Shown here: piece by piece, positions 27,299 to 36,356 of the stretch
How the letters are laid out: every line of letters begins with the position of its first letter
Numbering within the stretch: position 1 is the stretch's first letter
Source: Alteromonas sp. IB21
GTDB lineage: Bacteria; Pseudomonadota; Gammaproteobacteria; Enterobacterales; Alteromonadaceae
NCBI RefSeq assembly: GCF_016405965.1
Contig: NZ_JAEFCD010000008.1
Coordinates: 1-64,000 of the forward strand
Direction of reading: 5' to 3'
Length of the DNA stretch: 64,000 nucleotides
Notes under the pieces: generated by a model
What the model was told of the DNA's origin: nothing
The model's database searches: none
What the model saw: only the letters and a program-made list of their open reading frames with translations
Made by a program: the position numbers and the translations under genes

Positions 27299-28474
27299 AT
27301 GCAGATAGAAACGTTTGAAATTCAATGTGCTGACACAGCAGAGCTTGGAACCCACGTCTCTGCAATATTCGAAAAAAGAGAGCCATCATTAGTTATTGGT
27401 TATGGTAATTCCCAGCTCCCGTTTGCAGAAATACAAGCGTCGCTTACCCCATATCAATTTCCTTTTCTAGTATCTAGCTCTTGCCTAGGCTCCCTGCTTT
27501 GCGACAGTCAAACTGTAAAAGCTAACTGCGATCTTGCTTTTTTCTGCGTGTTTGACGATGAAGGCGCGTATGGCGTAGGCAGTGCCAGTCTAATTGAAGA
27601 TAGCCCCTTTAAGGGGGGCGCTAACGCTCTGCTAAGTGCGCTTGAAAGCGCAGGCCGTCCTTACGAAAGTCCGGCTTTAATTTGGTGCGCCCTTCCCCCA
27701 GGAGAAGAAGAGAGAATTCTTGAAGGTTTCGCCAGCGTGGTAGGTGAAAATGTTCCCATTTTTGGCGGCTCAATGGCCGACAATACTGTACAAGGTAACT
27801 GGAATACCGTGACTTTAGACACTATGGGCCCACAAACCCTCGCAGTTGTCGCTATGTACCCATCTACCCCGTTAGGTCTAAGCTATAGTTCAGGTTATAA
27901 GCCCACGGATACTGAGTTTTGTGTATCTAAAGCTCATGGAAGACAGCTTATGGAACTCGACGGTATACCAGCCAGCTACGCATACAATAGCGCAACGAAT
28001 AACCTCATTGAAAAACAAGTCAATGGAGGGCAGATTCTAGGGCTTACCTCTTCAGCCCCTCTAGGTCGTCCAGTTGCGTTAGAAAATGGGGCGATAAATT
28101 ACCTTTTGTGCCACCCCGATTCGGTAAACGAGAACGGCGCACTTAATGTGTTCTCCGAGGTGAAAGAAAACGACAGTTTAGTGTTGATGGAGGGGAGTAT
28201 CGCAAGCCTTACGTCTCGTGCTCAACGTGTTATCAATAATGCCATTATGTTATTGCCCGAAAACAGAAAGCCCGTGGGTGTGCTTATGATTTATTGTGCG
28301 GGCTGCCGACTCATGGTTGGAGATGAAATCAAACAGATGCTTTTTTCACTGCAAAAGGAGTTTGCCTCGCTACCAATATGTGGCCCTTTTACCTTCGGCG
28401 AGCAAGGTCGCTTTCTTGATGGCAAGAATAGACACGGTAATCTTATGATATCAGCCATAGTATTTTCTCAATGA
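27299..28474 (+). CDS. FIST-domain sensor protein
   Basis: A 391-residue protein with FIST N- and C-domains, a ligand-sensing pair suggested to bind small molecules such as amino acids. Typical elements: LVIGYGNSQ, FLVSSSCLGSLL, VPIFGGSMADN, LGLSYSSGYKPT and the C-terminal MIYCAGCRLMVGDEI...PICGPFTFGEQG. It has no membrane span and should be cytoplasmic. Its stop overlaps the start of a histidine kinase gene (ATGA at 28471), so the two are almost certainly made together and may form a sensor-kinase pair. Confidence 0.85.
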   Translation: MQIETFEIQCADTAELGTHVSAIFEKREPSLVIGYGNSQLPFAEIQASLTPYQFPFLVSSSCLGSLLCDSQTVKANCDLAFFCVFDDEGAYGVGSASLIEDSPFKGGANALLSALESAGRPYESPALIWCALPPGEEERILEGFASVVGENVPIFGGSMADNTVQGNWNTVTLDTMGPQTLAVVAMYPSTPLGLSYSSGYKPTDTEFCVSKAHGRQLMELDGIPASYAYNSATNNLIEKQVNGGQILGLTSSAPLGRPVALENGAINYLLCHPDSVNENGALNVFSEVKENDSLVLMEGSIASLTSRAQRVINNAIMLLPENRKPVGVLMIYCAGCRLMVGDEIKQMLFSLQKEFASLPICGPFTFGEQGRFLDGKNRHGNLMISAIVFSQ

Positions 28475-29919
28475 ACAGAGATTACGAAAATGTTTTAGAA
28501 GACCTAGCCCTTGTTTATCGACTTAAACAACAGGCTGAGGCGCACAAAAAAGAAACCGACGCCTTGCTTGAAGGGACTCATGCGTTGCTGACGGCCGAAA
28601 ATGAACAAGACCTTTACGTGAAAATGTTTGAGGTATTTAAGGGGCTTTATAATTACGAAGTGTGCTTTGTGCTTGAAAACAGTGGGCCAAAGCGAATGAA
28701 ATGTATTAATAGTACGCACAGTCCGCTGCTAAACACCATCTGGAACATAGACGACACCCTTTCTCGCGCGGTTAAGAGCACACCTATCGCATTATTTAAC
28801 ATTAGGCACCAGCCTACGTGGCAACAGCACCTCGACCTCTTCGACTCGCCCATTACTTCAGTACTTTACTGCCCGTTTAAAGTGCATCAACAGCAAGCCG
28901 TTATTGTATTTTGCCATCAGTCCTTGGGGTATTACACGCAAGAATATGTAGAGATGGCTAACCGCTATCGTACGTTTACAGAACAAATCGCTATGGGCAT
29001 GCAGGCTAAGATGATGGCGCTGGAAACCGTCAGGCTTAAAGAAGAAAAAGCGCAGGTCGAAAAAAGCTTAATTTATTCTGAAAAAATGGCTTCACTCGGG
29101 CTTTTAGCTGCGGGCGTCGCCCATGAAATCAACAACCCCATAGCCTTTATTAACAGCAATATTCACTTTTTGAAAAATGTGATCCCCGCCTTGTTGAATA
29201 TGCAAAACATTGTAGAAAAGCTCGCAAAAAGCGAAAACGAAGAAGAAAGAGCCAAGCTCAAAAGCGACGCTATTGCATGGCAAACGCAGCATAAATTGGC
29301 GTCTCTAGTGGACGAAATTAAAGATATTTGCGACGAATCAGAGGATGGATTAAATCGAGTGACGGATATCATAACGAGTTTGCGTTCGTTCTCCCACGAT
29401 GCCGACATCCCTGATGACGAGACAATAGACGTTAATAACTGTGTTAACCACGCTCTGAGGCTAGTAAACAGCGAGCTTAAGCACAGGATCAAGATCCACC
29501 AAAAACTAGGCAACGTTTCACCAATTAAAGGAAAAACAGGTAAGTTAAATCAGGTACTTGTTAATCTGTTCGTCAATGCAGCGCAGGCCATGGAAGAAGG
29601 AGATTCGCTCACTATCACGTCGTTTAATGAAGCTAAAAGTCAAAGTGTTGTGATTACTGTTGAAGACACGGGATGTGGAATAGAAAAGCACGCGCTTCAA
29701 AAAATGTTTGAGCCCTTTTATACAACCAAACCCACCGGCAAAGGGACGGGGTTAGGGCTTTATATTTCATTTTCTATCGTAGAAGCCATGGGGGGAACCA
29801 TTAGCGTGGAAAGCGAAGTTAACGTTGGCACTACCTTTACCCTTTCCTTCCCAGCCGTCATTGAACATAAAAAAACCGCACAAACGTGCGGTCCGAATAC
29901 ATTAGGCGAAAAATCTTAA
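28471..29919 (+). CDS. soluble histidine kinase (partner of FIST protein)
   Basis: A 482-residue cytoplasmic kinase. Residues 1-180 are a GAF-like region with no membrane spans, then a coiled coil (VRLKEEKAQVEKSLIYSEK) and a HisKA-type box with GVAHEINNP (His218). The ATPase domain has VLVNLFVNAAQAM (N box), EDTGCGI (G1) and FEPFYTTKPTGKGTGLGLYI (F and G2 boxes). All catalytic elements are present. No response regulator is adjacent, so the output is unknown; the FIST protein probably supplies the input. The last 40 bases of the gene contain the terminator of the convergent gene. Confidence 0.9.
   Translation: MNRDYENVLEDLALVYRLKQQAEAHKKETDALLEGTHALLTAENEQDLYVKMFEVFKGLYNYEVCFVLENSGPKRMKCINSTHSPLLNTIWNIDDTLSRAVKSTPIALFNIRHQPTWQQHLDLFDSPITSVLYCPFKVHQQQAVIVFCHQSLGYYTQEYVEMANRYRTFTEQIAMGMQAKMMALETVRLKEEKAQVEKSLIYSEKMASLGLLAAGVAHEINNPIAFINSNIHFLKNVIPALLNMQNIVEKLAKSENEEERAKLKSDAIAWQTQHKLASLVDEIKDICDESEDGLNRVTDIITSLRSFSHDADIPDDETIDVNNCVNHALRLVNSELKHRIKIHQKLGNVSPIKGKTGKLNQVLVNLFVNAAQAMEEGDSLTITSFNEAKSQSVVITVEDTGCGIEKHALQKMFEPFYTTKPTGKGTGLGLYISFSIVEAMGGTISVESEVNVGTTFTLSFPAVIEHKKTAQTCGPNTLGEKS
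29870..29891 (-). terminator. minus-strand terminator inside the kinase 3' end
   Basis: Stem CCGCAC (29876-29881) / GTGCGG (29886-29891), loop AAAC. Read on the minus strand it is followed by seven T's, a classical intrinsic terminator for the phosphoribosyltransferase gene that ends at 29924. It lies within the coding sequence of the convergent kinase, an economical overlap. Confidence 0.75.
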
Positions 29920-29923
29920 TTTT

Positions 29924-30493
29924 TTAAGGCTTTTTATCAAACAAAATATCCATAACATCAGAAAGTTCGCCTTTCCCTTCACGGATTTCTTCTTCCGTTA
30001 GCCCTGCGATTTCATGTGGAAACACAAGCCACTCGTCACTTTCGTTAACATAGTAATCCGGTACGATATCAGTGGTGTTGTTCTGGGGCTTATACCACGG
30101 ACATGCAATACGTATATCTTTAGGCATGTTCAAGCGCATAAGCTTATTAATTTGCTTAATTAGCGCATCAACGCTGCGGCCAGAATCGAAAACATCGTCA
30201 ACAATCAATAACTTGTCATCAGCGTTCGCGTTTTCAACCAAATAGTGCAAACCGTGAACACGGATTTCTTTTGATTGTTTGTTGATACCGTAATAAGACG
30301 ATGTACGCACAGCAATGTGATCAGTAGACGTGTTCTTAAATTCAAAGAATTCTTGAACTGCGATCCCGATTGGAGCACCACCACGCCAAATACCGATAAT
30401 AAAGTCAGGGCGGAAGCCATCTTCATACACCTTTGCCGCTAAGCGAAAGGAATCCTGTAGAAGCGATTGCGAGGTGATAAAATTCTTGTTCAT
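29924..30493 (-). CDS. phosphoribosyltransferase, hypoxanthine/xanthine type
   Basis: A 189-residue type I phosphoribosyltransferase that would salvage purine bases with PRPP. The PRPP motif is LLIVDDVFDSGRS; IIGIWRGGAPIG is the PPi loop, and the C-terminal YYVNESDEWLVFPHEI gives the base-binding aromatic region. The exact base (hypoxanthine, guanine or xanthine) cannot be decided. ATG 30493. The neighbouring permease gene is upstream in the same direction with a 77-base gap. Confidence 0.85.
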   Translation of the reverse strand: MNKNFITSQSLLQDSFRLAAKVYEDGFRPDFIIGIWRGGAPIGIAVQEFFEFKNTSTDHIAVRTSSYYGINKQSKEIRVHGLHYLVENANADDKLLIVDDVFDSGRSVDALIKQINKLMRLNMPKDIRIACPWYKPQNNTTDIVPDYYVNESDEWLVFPHEIAGLTEEEIREGKGELSDVMDILFDKKP

Positions 30494-30570
30494 GACGTCT
30501 CACTGGGCAAAATTTAAAAGACCGCGAGTATAGTGAATTTCGCACTAATTTGCACGGCTAATTCAAGGAA

Positions 30571-32022
30571 TTATTCGTTTTGAAGCGCTTGTGAAGGCGC
30601 AATTTTCATCGCTTTTCGCGCTGGATATACACTGGCTATCACGCAAAGCAGCAAAGAAAGCAGAGTAATGCTAGCAATTTGTACTGCATCCATTTCTACA
30701 GGCAGTCCGCTTCCATCCGCAGCTAACGCCAAAGGCGAACCGATCAGATCCAAAAAGTTATTCAACTGTAAGGTGACGACAATGCCTAAGATTAATCCAA
30801 TCCCCGCACCTTTTAACCCATTGAATAGCCCGTTGAGCACGAAGATCCACATAATAGTTGTTGGCACCATACCCTGGGTTTGAAGCACCGCAATATCTCC
30901 CTGCTTTTCGGTGACTACCATTACCAGCGCAGACACGATGTTAAACGCGGCCACTGCGATAATGAGTAAAAGCATGAGTGTCATCATGTTCTTTTCCATC
31001 TTAACCGCATCGAATAGTGGCCCCTGACGTTCACGCCAGGTTCTAACGTTGTTTGCAAAGACACCCATCGTATCGGTGAGATAATTGACAACCGACAAAT
31101 AGTCAAATGCATCATTTAAAAAGAGGCGAAGTGACTGTCCGTTTCCTTTAGGGTCGCGCATTAAACGGTTCACATCGTGAAGGTTCATGTACATCACCTT
31201 ATCGTCCATTTGCGACCCCATATCGAAGACACCCACCACAGTAACAAGTCGCTGACTGGGCATGCGACCAAAAGGCGTATAAACACTAGCCCCGGCCACC
31301 ATGACACGTAATCTATCACCCACTCTCACATCCAATTTTATGGCAAGCGCACGACCAATTATTGCGGCAAAACTACCTTCCTTTAAGTCGTCAAATCGCC
31401 CTTGCTCCATATGGCTTGCAACCAAGGTATGCGCCAACATCACCCCAGGTTCCACACCGTGTACTTGCACACCTCTCAGTTCAGAGCGAGATTGCACAAC
31501 GGCTTCTGCTTCTCTATAAGCCATGCTGGCTACAACACCATCGATGGGTGTCTTGCTAATTTCATCTAAAGTAACGTACTGCTGTTGAGGCACATTTTCG
31601 TTGGGTGTCTCGCTAAGACTTCCACTATTAAACGTGGGTGTCTCGCTAATTCTTGATGTTGCAGTGGGTGTCTCTGTAACTCCAGTCGAGTTGCTGACGG
31701 TTGAACTATTTTGCGTGGGTGTCTTTCCAACGTTGTTGTTATTTTGTGTGGGTGTCTTCGTAATTTCGATGGGTGTCTTGCTAAGGTCGATATTTGAAGT
31801 GGGTGTCTCTGTAATTTCGATATGGGGCACTATGCCTAAAATGCGTTGTTTCAACTGCCCTTCTAGGCCGTTCATTACCGAAACTACAATGATAAGGGCC
31901 ATCAGGCCAAGTGCGATGCCGGCCACCGAGAAGCGATTTATAAAAGAGACAAAACTGGTTTGGCTTTGTTTGCTAGATTTGGCATAACGATAGGCAATGA
32001 ATGCAGAAAGAGGATAAAACAT
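30571..32022 (-). CDS. LolC/LolE-type lipoprotein-release permease with repeat-coded insert
   Basis: A 483-residue FtsX-like ABC permease. N-terminal FIAYRYAKS...FSVAGIALGLMALIIVVSVMNGLEGQLKQRILGIVPHIEI (first span and start of the periplasmic loop) and the C-terminal three spans (MTLMLLLIIAVAAFNIVSALVMVV; LFNGLKGAGIGLILGIVVTLQL; ASITLLSLLLCVIASVYPARKAMKIAPSQAL) are typical of LolC/E, which pass outer-membrane lipoproteins from the inner membrane to LolA. The usual length is about 410; here about 90 residues (71-160) form a low-complexity Thr/Pro/Asn/Ser insert with eight TP(T/I/N) units, encoded by TGGGTGTC copies on the plus strand. The insert lies early in the large periplasmic loop. No LolD ATPase gene is adjacent. 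Start ATG 32022. Confidence 0.82.
   Translation of the reverse strand: MFYPLSAFIAYRYAKSSKQSQTSFVSFINRFSVAGIALGLMALIIVVSVMNGLEGQLKQRILGIVPHIEITETPTSNIDLSKTPIEITKTPTQNNNNVGKTPTQNSSTVSNSTGVTETPTATSRISETPTFNSGSLSETPNENVPQQQYVTLDEISKTPIDGVVASMAYREAEAVVQSRSELRGVQVHGVEPGVMLAHTLVASHMEQGRFDDLKEGSFAAIIGRALAIKLDVRVGDRLRVMVAGASVYTPFGRMPSQRLVTVVGVFDMGSQMDDKVMYMNLHDVNRLMRDPKGNGQSLRLFLNDAFDYLSVVNYLTDTMGVFANNVRTWRERQGPLFDAVKMEKNMMTLMLLLIIAVAAFNIVSALVMVVTEKQGDIAVLQTQGMVPTTIMWIFVLNGLFNGLKGAGIGLILGIVVTLQLNNFLDLIGSPLALAADGSGLPVEMDAVQIASITLLSLLLCVIASVYPARKAMKIAPSQALQNE
31545..31807. repeat. eight-copy TGGGTGTC repeat array in the Lol permease gene
   Basis: TGGGTGTC cores start at 31545, 31602, 31635, 31665, 31716, 31749, 31770 and 31800. 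Every spacing (57, 33, 30, 51, 33, 21, 30) is a multiple of three, keeping the reading frame of the minus-strand gene, in which the core encodes TP within K/ETP(T/I/N). After the core most copies read CTCGCTAA, CTTGCTAA, TTCGTAA or CTCTGTAA, the same extension as in intergenic copies. GACACCCA copies at 31060 and 31228 lie in the conserved part of the gene. Confidence 0.9.
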
Positions 32023-32196
32023 AGCGCCTTGCTTTTCAGTAATACGGTAATCTGCCTCACGTTTGGCTATGCTTAACGAATGAAAAATTCAGATAAGTAG
32101 CCCAAAGGCGAGATGACGGGCTAAGCCCAAAATAGTAAAGTGGCTATACTACGTGTAAGCTACTGGCTGCACAAGAATTAGTGGCAGAGGAATGAT

Positions 32197-32796
32197 GTGA
32201 GCGAACTAAGCCTAGAACAAAAACAAGCCCAATTCGATGAATACTTCTCAATAGCACATTGTATTAATGCAAACGTGCGTCCTTTAGATATTGATGAAAC
32301 CGTACCCGATGAGGATGCACTGGAAGATTCGATGCCTTATGCCTTTCGTATTGCTAGCGAAATGGCGGCATTAGAGGCCCAGGCAATTCGACCGCTACGA
32401 AATCTTGGCGATCATGCGGAAACCTTAGCTGAATACCTAAATCATCAATCCAGAAAAATAGACCTGATGATGTCATTTGTCCTGCATCAACAAGATGAGC
32501 CAGAGCACCGCTTTAAAACGGTAAAATTAGGTGGTGGCGGTGTGATAATCGCATCCAAAGAGGCAATGGAAGTAGGTACCAAAGCTGAACTCAAGCTTTT
32601 CCTTGACGCCGAAGCCGCAGCTATTTTTTGTTATGGCGAAGTTATTACTTGCGAGCAGGTTGAAGATAGTTACCATATCGCTTTCATTTTTAATTCGATA
32701 CGAGAGCAAGATCAGGAGCTTTTGGTTCGAGCAAGTTTGCACATTCAAACCCAACAGCTAAGAAAACGGTCGAAAGAAAGAAAAGCGGGATCCTAA
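32197..32796 (+). CDS. PilZ-domain protein
   Basis: A 199-residue cytoplasmic protein whose C-terminal part (about 95-185) looks like a PilZ beta-barrel: HRFKTVKLGGGGVIIASKEAMEVGTKAELKLFLDAEAAAIFCYGEVITCEQVEDSYHIAFIF. The classical c-di-GMP motif RxxxR ... D/NxSxxG is not intact, so binding is uncertain. The N-terminal part is helical. GTG at 32197 follows AGAGGA. It stands divergent from the permease gene and 61 bases ahead of mfd. Confidence 0.7.
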   Translation: MSELSLEQKQAQFDEYFSIAHCINANVRPLDIDETVPDEDALEDSMPYAFRIASEMAALEAQAIRPLRNLGDHAETLAEYLNHQSRKIDLMMSFVLHQQDEPEHRFKTVKLGGGGVIIASKEAMEVGTKAELKLFLDAEAAAIFCYGEVITCEQVEDSYHIAFIFNSIREQDQELLVRASLHIQTQQLRKRSKERKAGS

Positions 32797-32857
32797 CAGG
32801 CCTTCGCATCAGTATATAAGCCGTAAAATCAAACTTGCATGTAAAAAACAGGACGTC

Positions 32858-35800
32858 ATGACTGCCACTTTATTATCGCTACCATTACCTGCGCCTAAAA
32901 AAGAAGCCTCATCACAAGATCACAAACACTGGGGCCAACTTCAAGGCAGCAGTGCGGCGCTATGCATCAGCCAAGCACTTAGCCAATACAAAGGCCCAAT
33001 TGTATTAATCACCGCCGACACGCCCTCGGCCATGAAGCTTGAAAAAGAAATTGCGTTTTTCCTAAGCGAAGATACAAAAAATACGCCTATTACACTTTTC
33101 CCCGACTGGGAAACGCTGCCTTATGATTCATTTTCTCCTCATCAGGATATTGTTTCACAGCGTCTTGAAACTCTGTTTCGTTTTACACAGCAAGTAGATG
33201 GGATTTTTATTGTTCCCGTTAATACCCTGATGCAGCGCCTTGCGCCTACTGATTATTTAGCAAAATACTTACTTATGCTAAATAAAGGCCAAACGTTAGA
33301 CAGAGACCAGTTCAGACGAAACTTAGAGCAAGCAGGCTATTTGCACGTTAGTCAAGTAATGAGCCACAGCGAGTTCTCGGTGCGCGGCAGCATTATCGAC
33401 TTGTTTCCGATGGGCAGCGACCAGCCGTTTCGTATCGATTTGTTCGACGATGAAATTGATTCTATTCGTTATTTCGATACCGAAACTCAGCGCTCTGGCG
33501 AAGCGGTTAACGAAATCCGCTTGTTACCCGCGCGCGAATTTCCAACAGACAAAGAAGGTATCACTCTTTTTCGTCAGCAGTTTCTACAAAAATTCGATGC
33601 TAACAACGCCTCTGAAAGCGTATTTTCGCAGGTGAGCAAAGGCACAATGCCAAGTGGTGTGGAGTATTACCTCCCCCTATTCTTTGAAAAAACGGCGACA
33701 TTATTTGACTACCTCCACCCTAAAAGTTTGCTTTTACTTCACGGTGACGTACAAGACGCCAGCGAATTTTTCTGGGCCGATGTGCAAGAGCGCTACGAGC
33801 AATACCGTTACAATTTAGCGCGCCCGTTACTTGCGCCTGATGAATTGTTTCTGCCTATTAACGAATTATTCGGTGCTATTAAGCAGTGGCCTCGCGCTTC
33901 GCTATCAAGCCAAGTGCTAGAAGAAAAATCGGGCACGACCAACCTGCAGTGCGCAAAACTTGATGACATCGCAATAAACTCGCAGAAAAAAGTTCCTGCC
34001 GAGCAACTTATTAAAACCGTTAAACAAGCAACCGACAACGGGGCGAAAGTACTGTTTTGTGCCGAAACCCAAGGTCGTCGAGAAGGATTGCTTACGGTGC
34101 TGGCCAAAGCCGGCATAAAACCCAAAATTGTCGATAGTTTTAGTGACTTTATTGCAAGTCATGACAGTATTGGTATTACGGTTGGTATGGTTGATAACAG
34201 TTTTCGCTGGCAGACGCCTGAAGGTGAACTGCTGTTTATCACCGAAACCGAGTTACTCGGCCAGAAAGTAAGTCAGCGACGCCTTCGCGATAAGCGTTCC
34301 GCCACTGACGAAAGCGCTATTATCCGCAACTTAGCCGAACTTTCCATCGGTCAGCCTGTGGTACACCTCGACCACGGTGTTGGTCGCTATTTAGGGCTTC
34401 AAACCTTGGATGCGGGCGGCGTTACCACCGAATACTTGTGCATTGAATACGCTAAGCAATCAAAATTATACGTCCCCGTTGCGTCGCTACATCTGATCTC
34501 TCGCTATACAGGCGGCGATGCCGATAGCGCCCCTGTCAGCTCGTTAGGCTCTGATGCGTGGAGCAAAGCGAAACAAAAAGCAGCTGAAAAAGTGAGAGAC
34601 GTGGCCGCAGAACTGCTAGATGTGTACGCCCGTCGCGCTGCAAAGCCTGGCTTTGCTTACAACATAAACTGGGATGACTACCAAGCCTTTTCAGACAGCT
34701 TTCCGTTTGAAGAAACGCCCGACCAGGCGCAAGCGATTGCTGCGGTTATGCACGACATGGGCAGTCCGTCAGCAATGGACCGTTTGGTATGCGGTGATGT
34801 TGGCTTCGGTAAAACCGAGGTTGCTATGCGAGCCGCCTTCCTAGCCGCAAATGCCGGCAAACAGGTAGCAATATTGGTACCCACCACCTTGCTTGCGCAG
34901 CAGCATTACGAGAACTTTAAAGATCGCTTCGCCGCCTGGCCTTTTGAAATTGAAGTGATGAGCCGCTTTGTAAGCGGTAAAGCGCAAAAGTCGGTGGTAG
35001 AGCGCATCGGTGAAGGTAAAGTCGACATCGTTGTAGGCACACACAAACTGCTTTCCAGCGATATAAAATACAAGGATTTAGGCCTTGTTATTATTGACGA
35101 AGAGCACCGATTTGGCGTACGTCAAAAAGAGAAACTTAAGTCCCTTCGCGCCGATGTAGATATTCTTACACTAACCGCCACGCCTATTCCACGTACGCTG
35201 AACATGGCGCTATCCGGCATGCGCGATCTATCGATTATCGCTACCGCACCGGCCCGTCGCCTTTCTATTAAAACCTTCGTGCAACAGCGCAACAAAGCGG
35301 TGATCCGCGAGGCAATAATGCGTGAAATTCTGCGCGGCGGTCAGGTTTACTTCCTTCATAACGAGGTAGACAGCATTGCGCGAACGGCCGAAGAAATTGC
35401 TGAAATTGTGCCCGAGGCCCGCATTGCTGTAGGTCACGGTCAAATGCGCGAGCGCGACTTAGAAGCGGTGATGAGCGATTTCTATCATCAGCGTTACAAC
35501 GTATTGGTGTGTACGACCATTATTGAAACGGGTATTGACGTGCCTAGCGCTAACACCATTATCATGGATAGAGCCGACCATTTAGGTCTGGCGCAGCTTC
35601 ACCAACTACGTGGTCGGGTTGGACGTTCTCACCACCAAGCCTACGCCTATTTGTTAACGCCGCATCCGAAGCGAATGACAAAAGATGCCGTTAAGCGCTT
35701 GGAAGCCATCTCCAAGCTAGAAGACTTAGGTGCAGGCTTTGCTCTTGCTACCCATGATTTAGAAATACGCGGCGCCGGCGAGCTGTTAGGTGACGATCAG

Positions 35801-36355
35801 TCCGGTCAGATAGCGAGCATTGGGTTTAGCTTGTATATGGACATGCTAGATAAAGCAGTTAACGCGCTGAAAGAAGGCAGAGAGCCATCGCTTGAAGACG
35901 CTACACCCGGGCACACCGAGGTCGAGTTGCGTATTCCGGCATTGCTACCGGAAGATTACATTGCTGATGTGAATACGCGCCTATCGCTATATAAGCGCCT
36001 AGCTAGCTGCACGTCGCAAGACGATATCGACGAGTTCCAAGTAGAGTGCATTGACCGCTTCGGCTTATTGCCAGAACCGGCTAAAAACTTAATTGAAGTG
36101 GCTGAAATTAAACTAAAAGCACAGGCATTGGGCATTCTAAAAGTAGACTTGTCGGCACAAGGCGGTACCATAGAGTTCAAAGAAACCACCAAGGTCAACC
36201 CTGGCTATATTATTAGCCTTGTACAAACCAAACCAAACACGTTTAAGTTTGAAGGTAGCCAAAAGCTTCGCTTGGTGAAGAAGACCGAAACAGCTAAAGA
36301 GCGCATCGCGTTTATTAGCGATATTATTGCCGATTTTGCAAAGGAGTCGCGATAA
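32858..36355 (+). CDS. mfd: transcription-repair coupling factor Mfd
   Basis: A 1165-residue DNA translocase that removes stalled RNA polymerase and recruits UvrA. Domains in order: UvrB-homologous N-terminus (to about 350), RNA-polymerase interaction domain (about 490-560), helicase motor with Walker A GDVGFGKTE (about 646), DEEH box IIDEEHRFGVRQKEKLK and LTATPIPRTLNMALSGMRDLSII, second RecA fold with TTIIETGIDVPSANTIIMDRAD and HQLRGRVGRS, TRG motif after it, and the C-terminal D7 domain (LRIPALLPEDYIADVNTRLSLYKRLA). The length is normal. It is followed directly by a CsiV-type gene with its own AAGGAG site in the mfd 3' end. Confidence 0.97.
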   Translation: MTATLLSLPLPAPKKEASSQDHKHWGQLQGSSAALCISQALSQYKGPIVLITADTPSAMKLEKEIAFFLSEDTKNTPITLFPDWETLPYDSFSPHQDIVSQRLETLFRFTQQVDGIFIVPVNTLMQRLAPTDYLAKYLLMLNKGQTLDRDQFRRNLEQAGYLHVSQVMSHSEFSVRGSIIDLFPMGSDQPFRIDLFDDEIDSIRYFDTETQRSGEAVNEIRLLPAREFPTDKEGITLFRQQFLQKFDANNASESVFSQVSKGTMPSGVEYYLPLFFEKTATLFDYLHPKSLLLLHGDVQDASEFFWADVQERYEQYRYNLARPLLAPDELFLPINELFGAIKQWPRASLSSQVLEEKSGTTNLQCAKLDDIAINSQKKVPAEQLIKTVKQATDNGAKVLFCAETQGRREGLLTVLAKAGIKPKIVDSFSDFIASHDSIGITVGMVDNSFRWQTPEGELLFITETELLGQKVSQRRLRDKRSATDESAIIRNLAELSIGQPVVHLDHGVGRYLGLQTLDAGGVTTEYLCIEYAKQSKLYVPVASLHLISRYTGGDADSAPVSSLGSDAWSKAKQKAAEKVRDVAAELLDVYARRAAKPGFAYNINWDDYQAFSDSFPFEETPDQAQAIAAVMHDMGSPSAMDRLVCGDVGFGKTEVAMRAAFLAANAGKQVAILVPTTLLAQQHYENFKDRFAAWPFEIEVMSRFVSGKAQKSVVERIGEGKVDIVVGTHKLLSSDIKYKDLGLVIIDEEHRFGVRQKEKLKSLRADVDILTLTATPIPRTLNMALSGMRDLSIIATAPARRLSIKTFVQQRNKAVIREAIMREILRGGQVYFLHNEVDSIARTAEEIAEIVPEARIAVGHGQMRERDLEAVMSDFYHQRYNVLVCTTIIETGIDVPSANTIIMDRADHLGLAQLHQLRGRVGRSHHQAYAYLLTPHPKRMTKDAVKRLEAISKLEDLGAGFALATHDLEIRGAGELLGDDQSGQIASIGFSLYMDMLDKAVNALKEGREPSLEDATPGHTEVELRIPALLPEDYIADVNTRLSLYKRLASCTSQDDIDEFQVECIDRFGLLPEPAKNLIEVAEIKLKAQALGILKVDLSAQGGTIEFKETTKVNPGYIISLVQTKPNTFKFEGSQKLRLVKKTETAKERIAFISDIIADFAKESR

Positions 36356-36356
36356 C

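Noticed and set aside
31545-31807. CRISPR-like array
   Set aside because: The repeat unit is only about 8-17 bases, spacings vary and keep a reading frame, and no cas gene is near.
31601-31987. Plus-strand reading frame with GVS-type repeats
   Set aside because: It is antisense to the Lol permease gene; the periodic sequence comes from the TGGGTGTC copies read in another frame.
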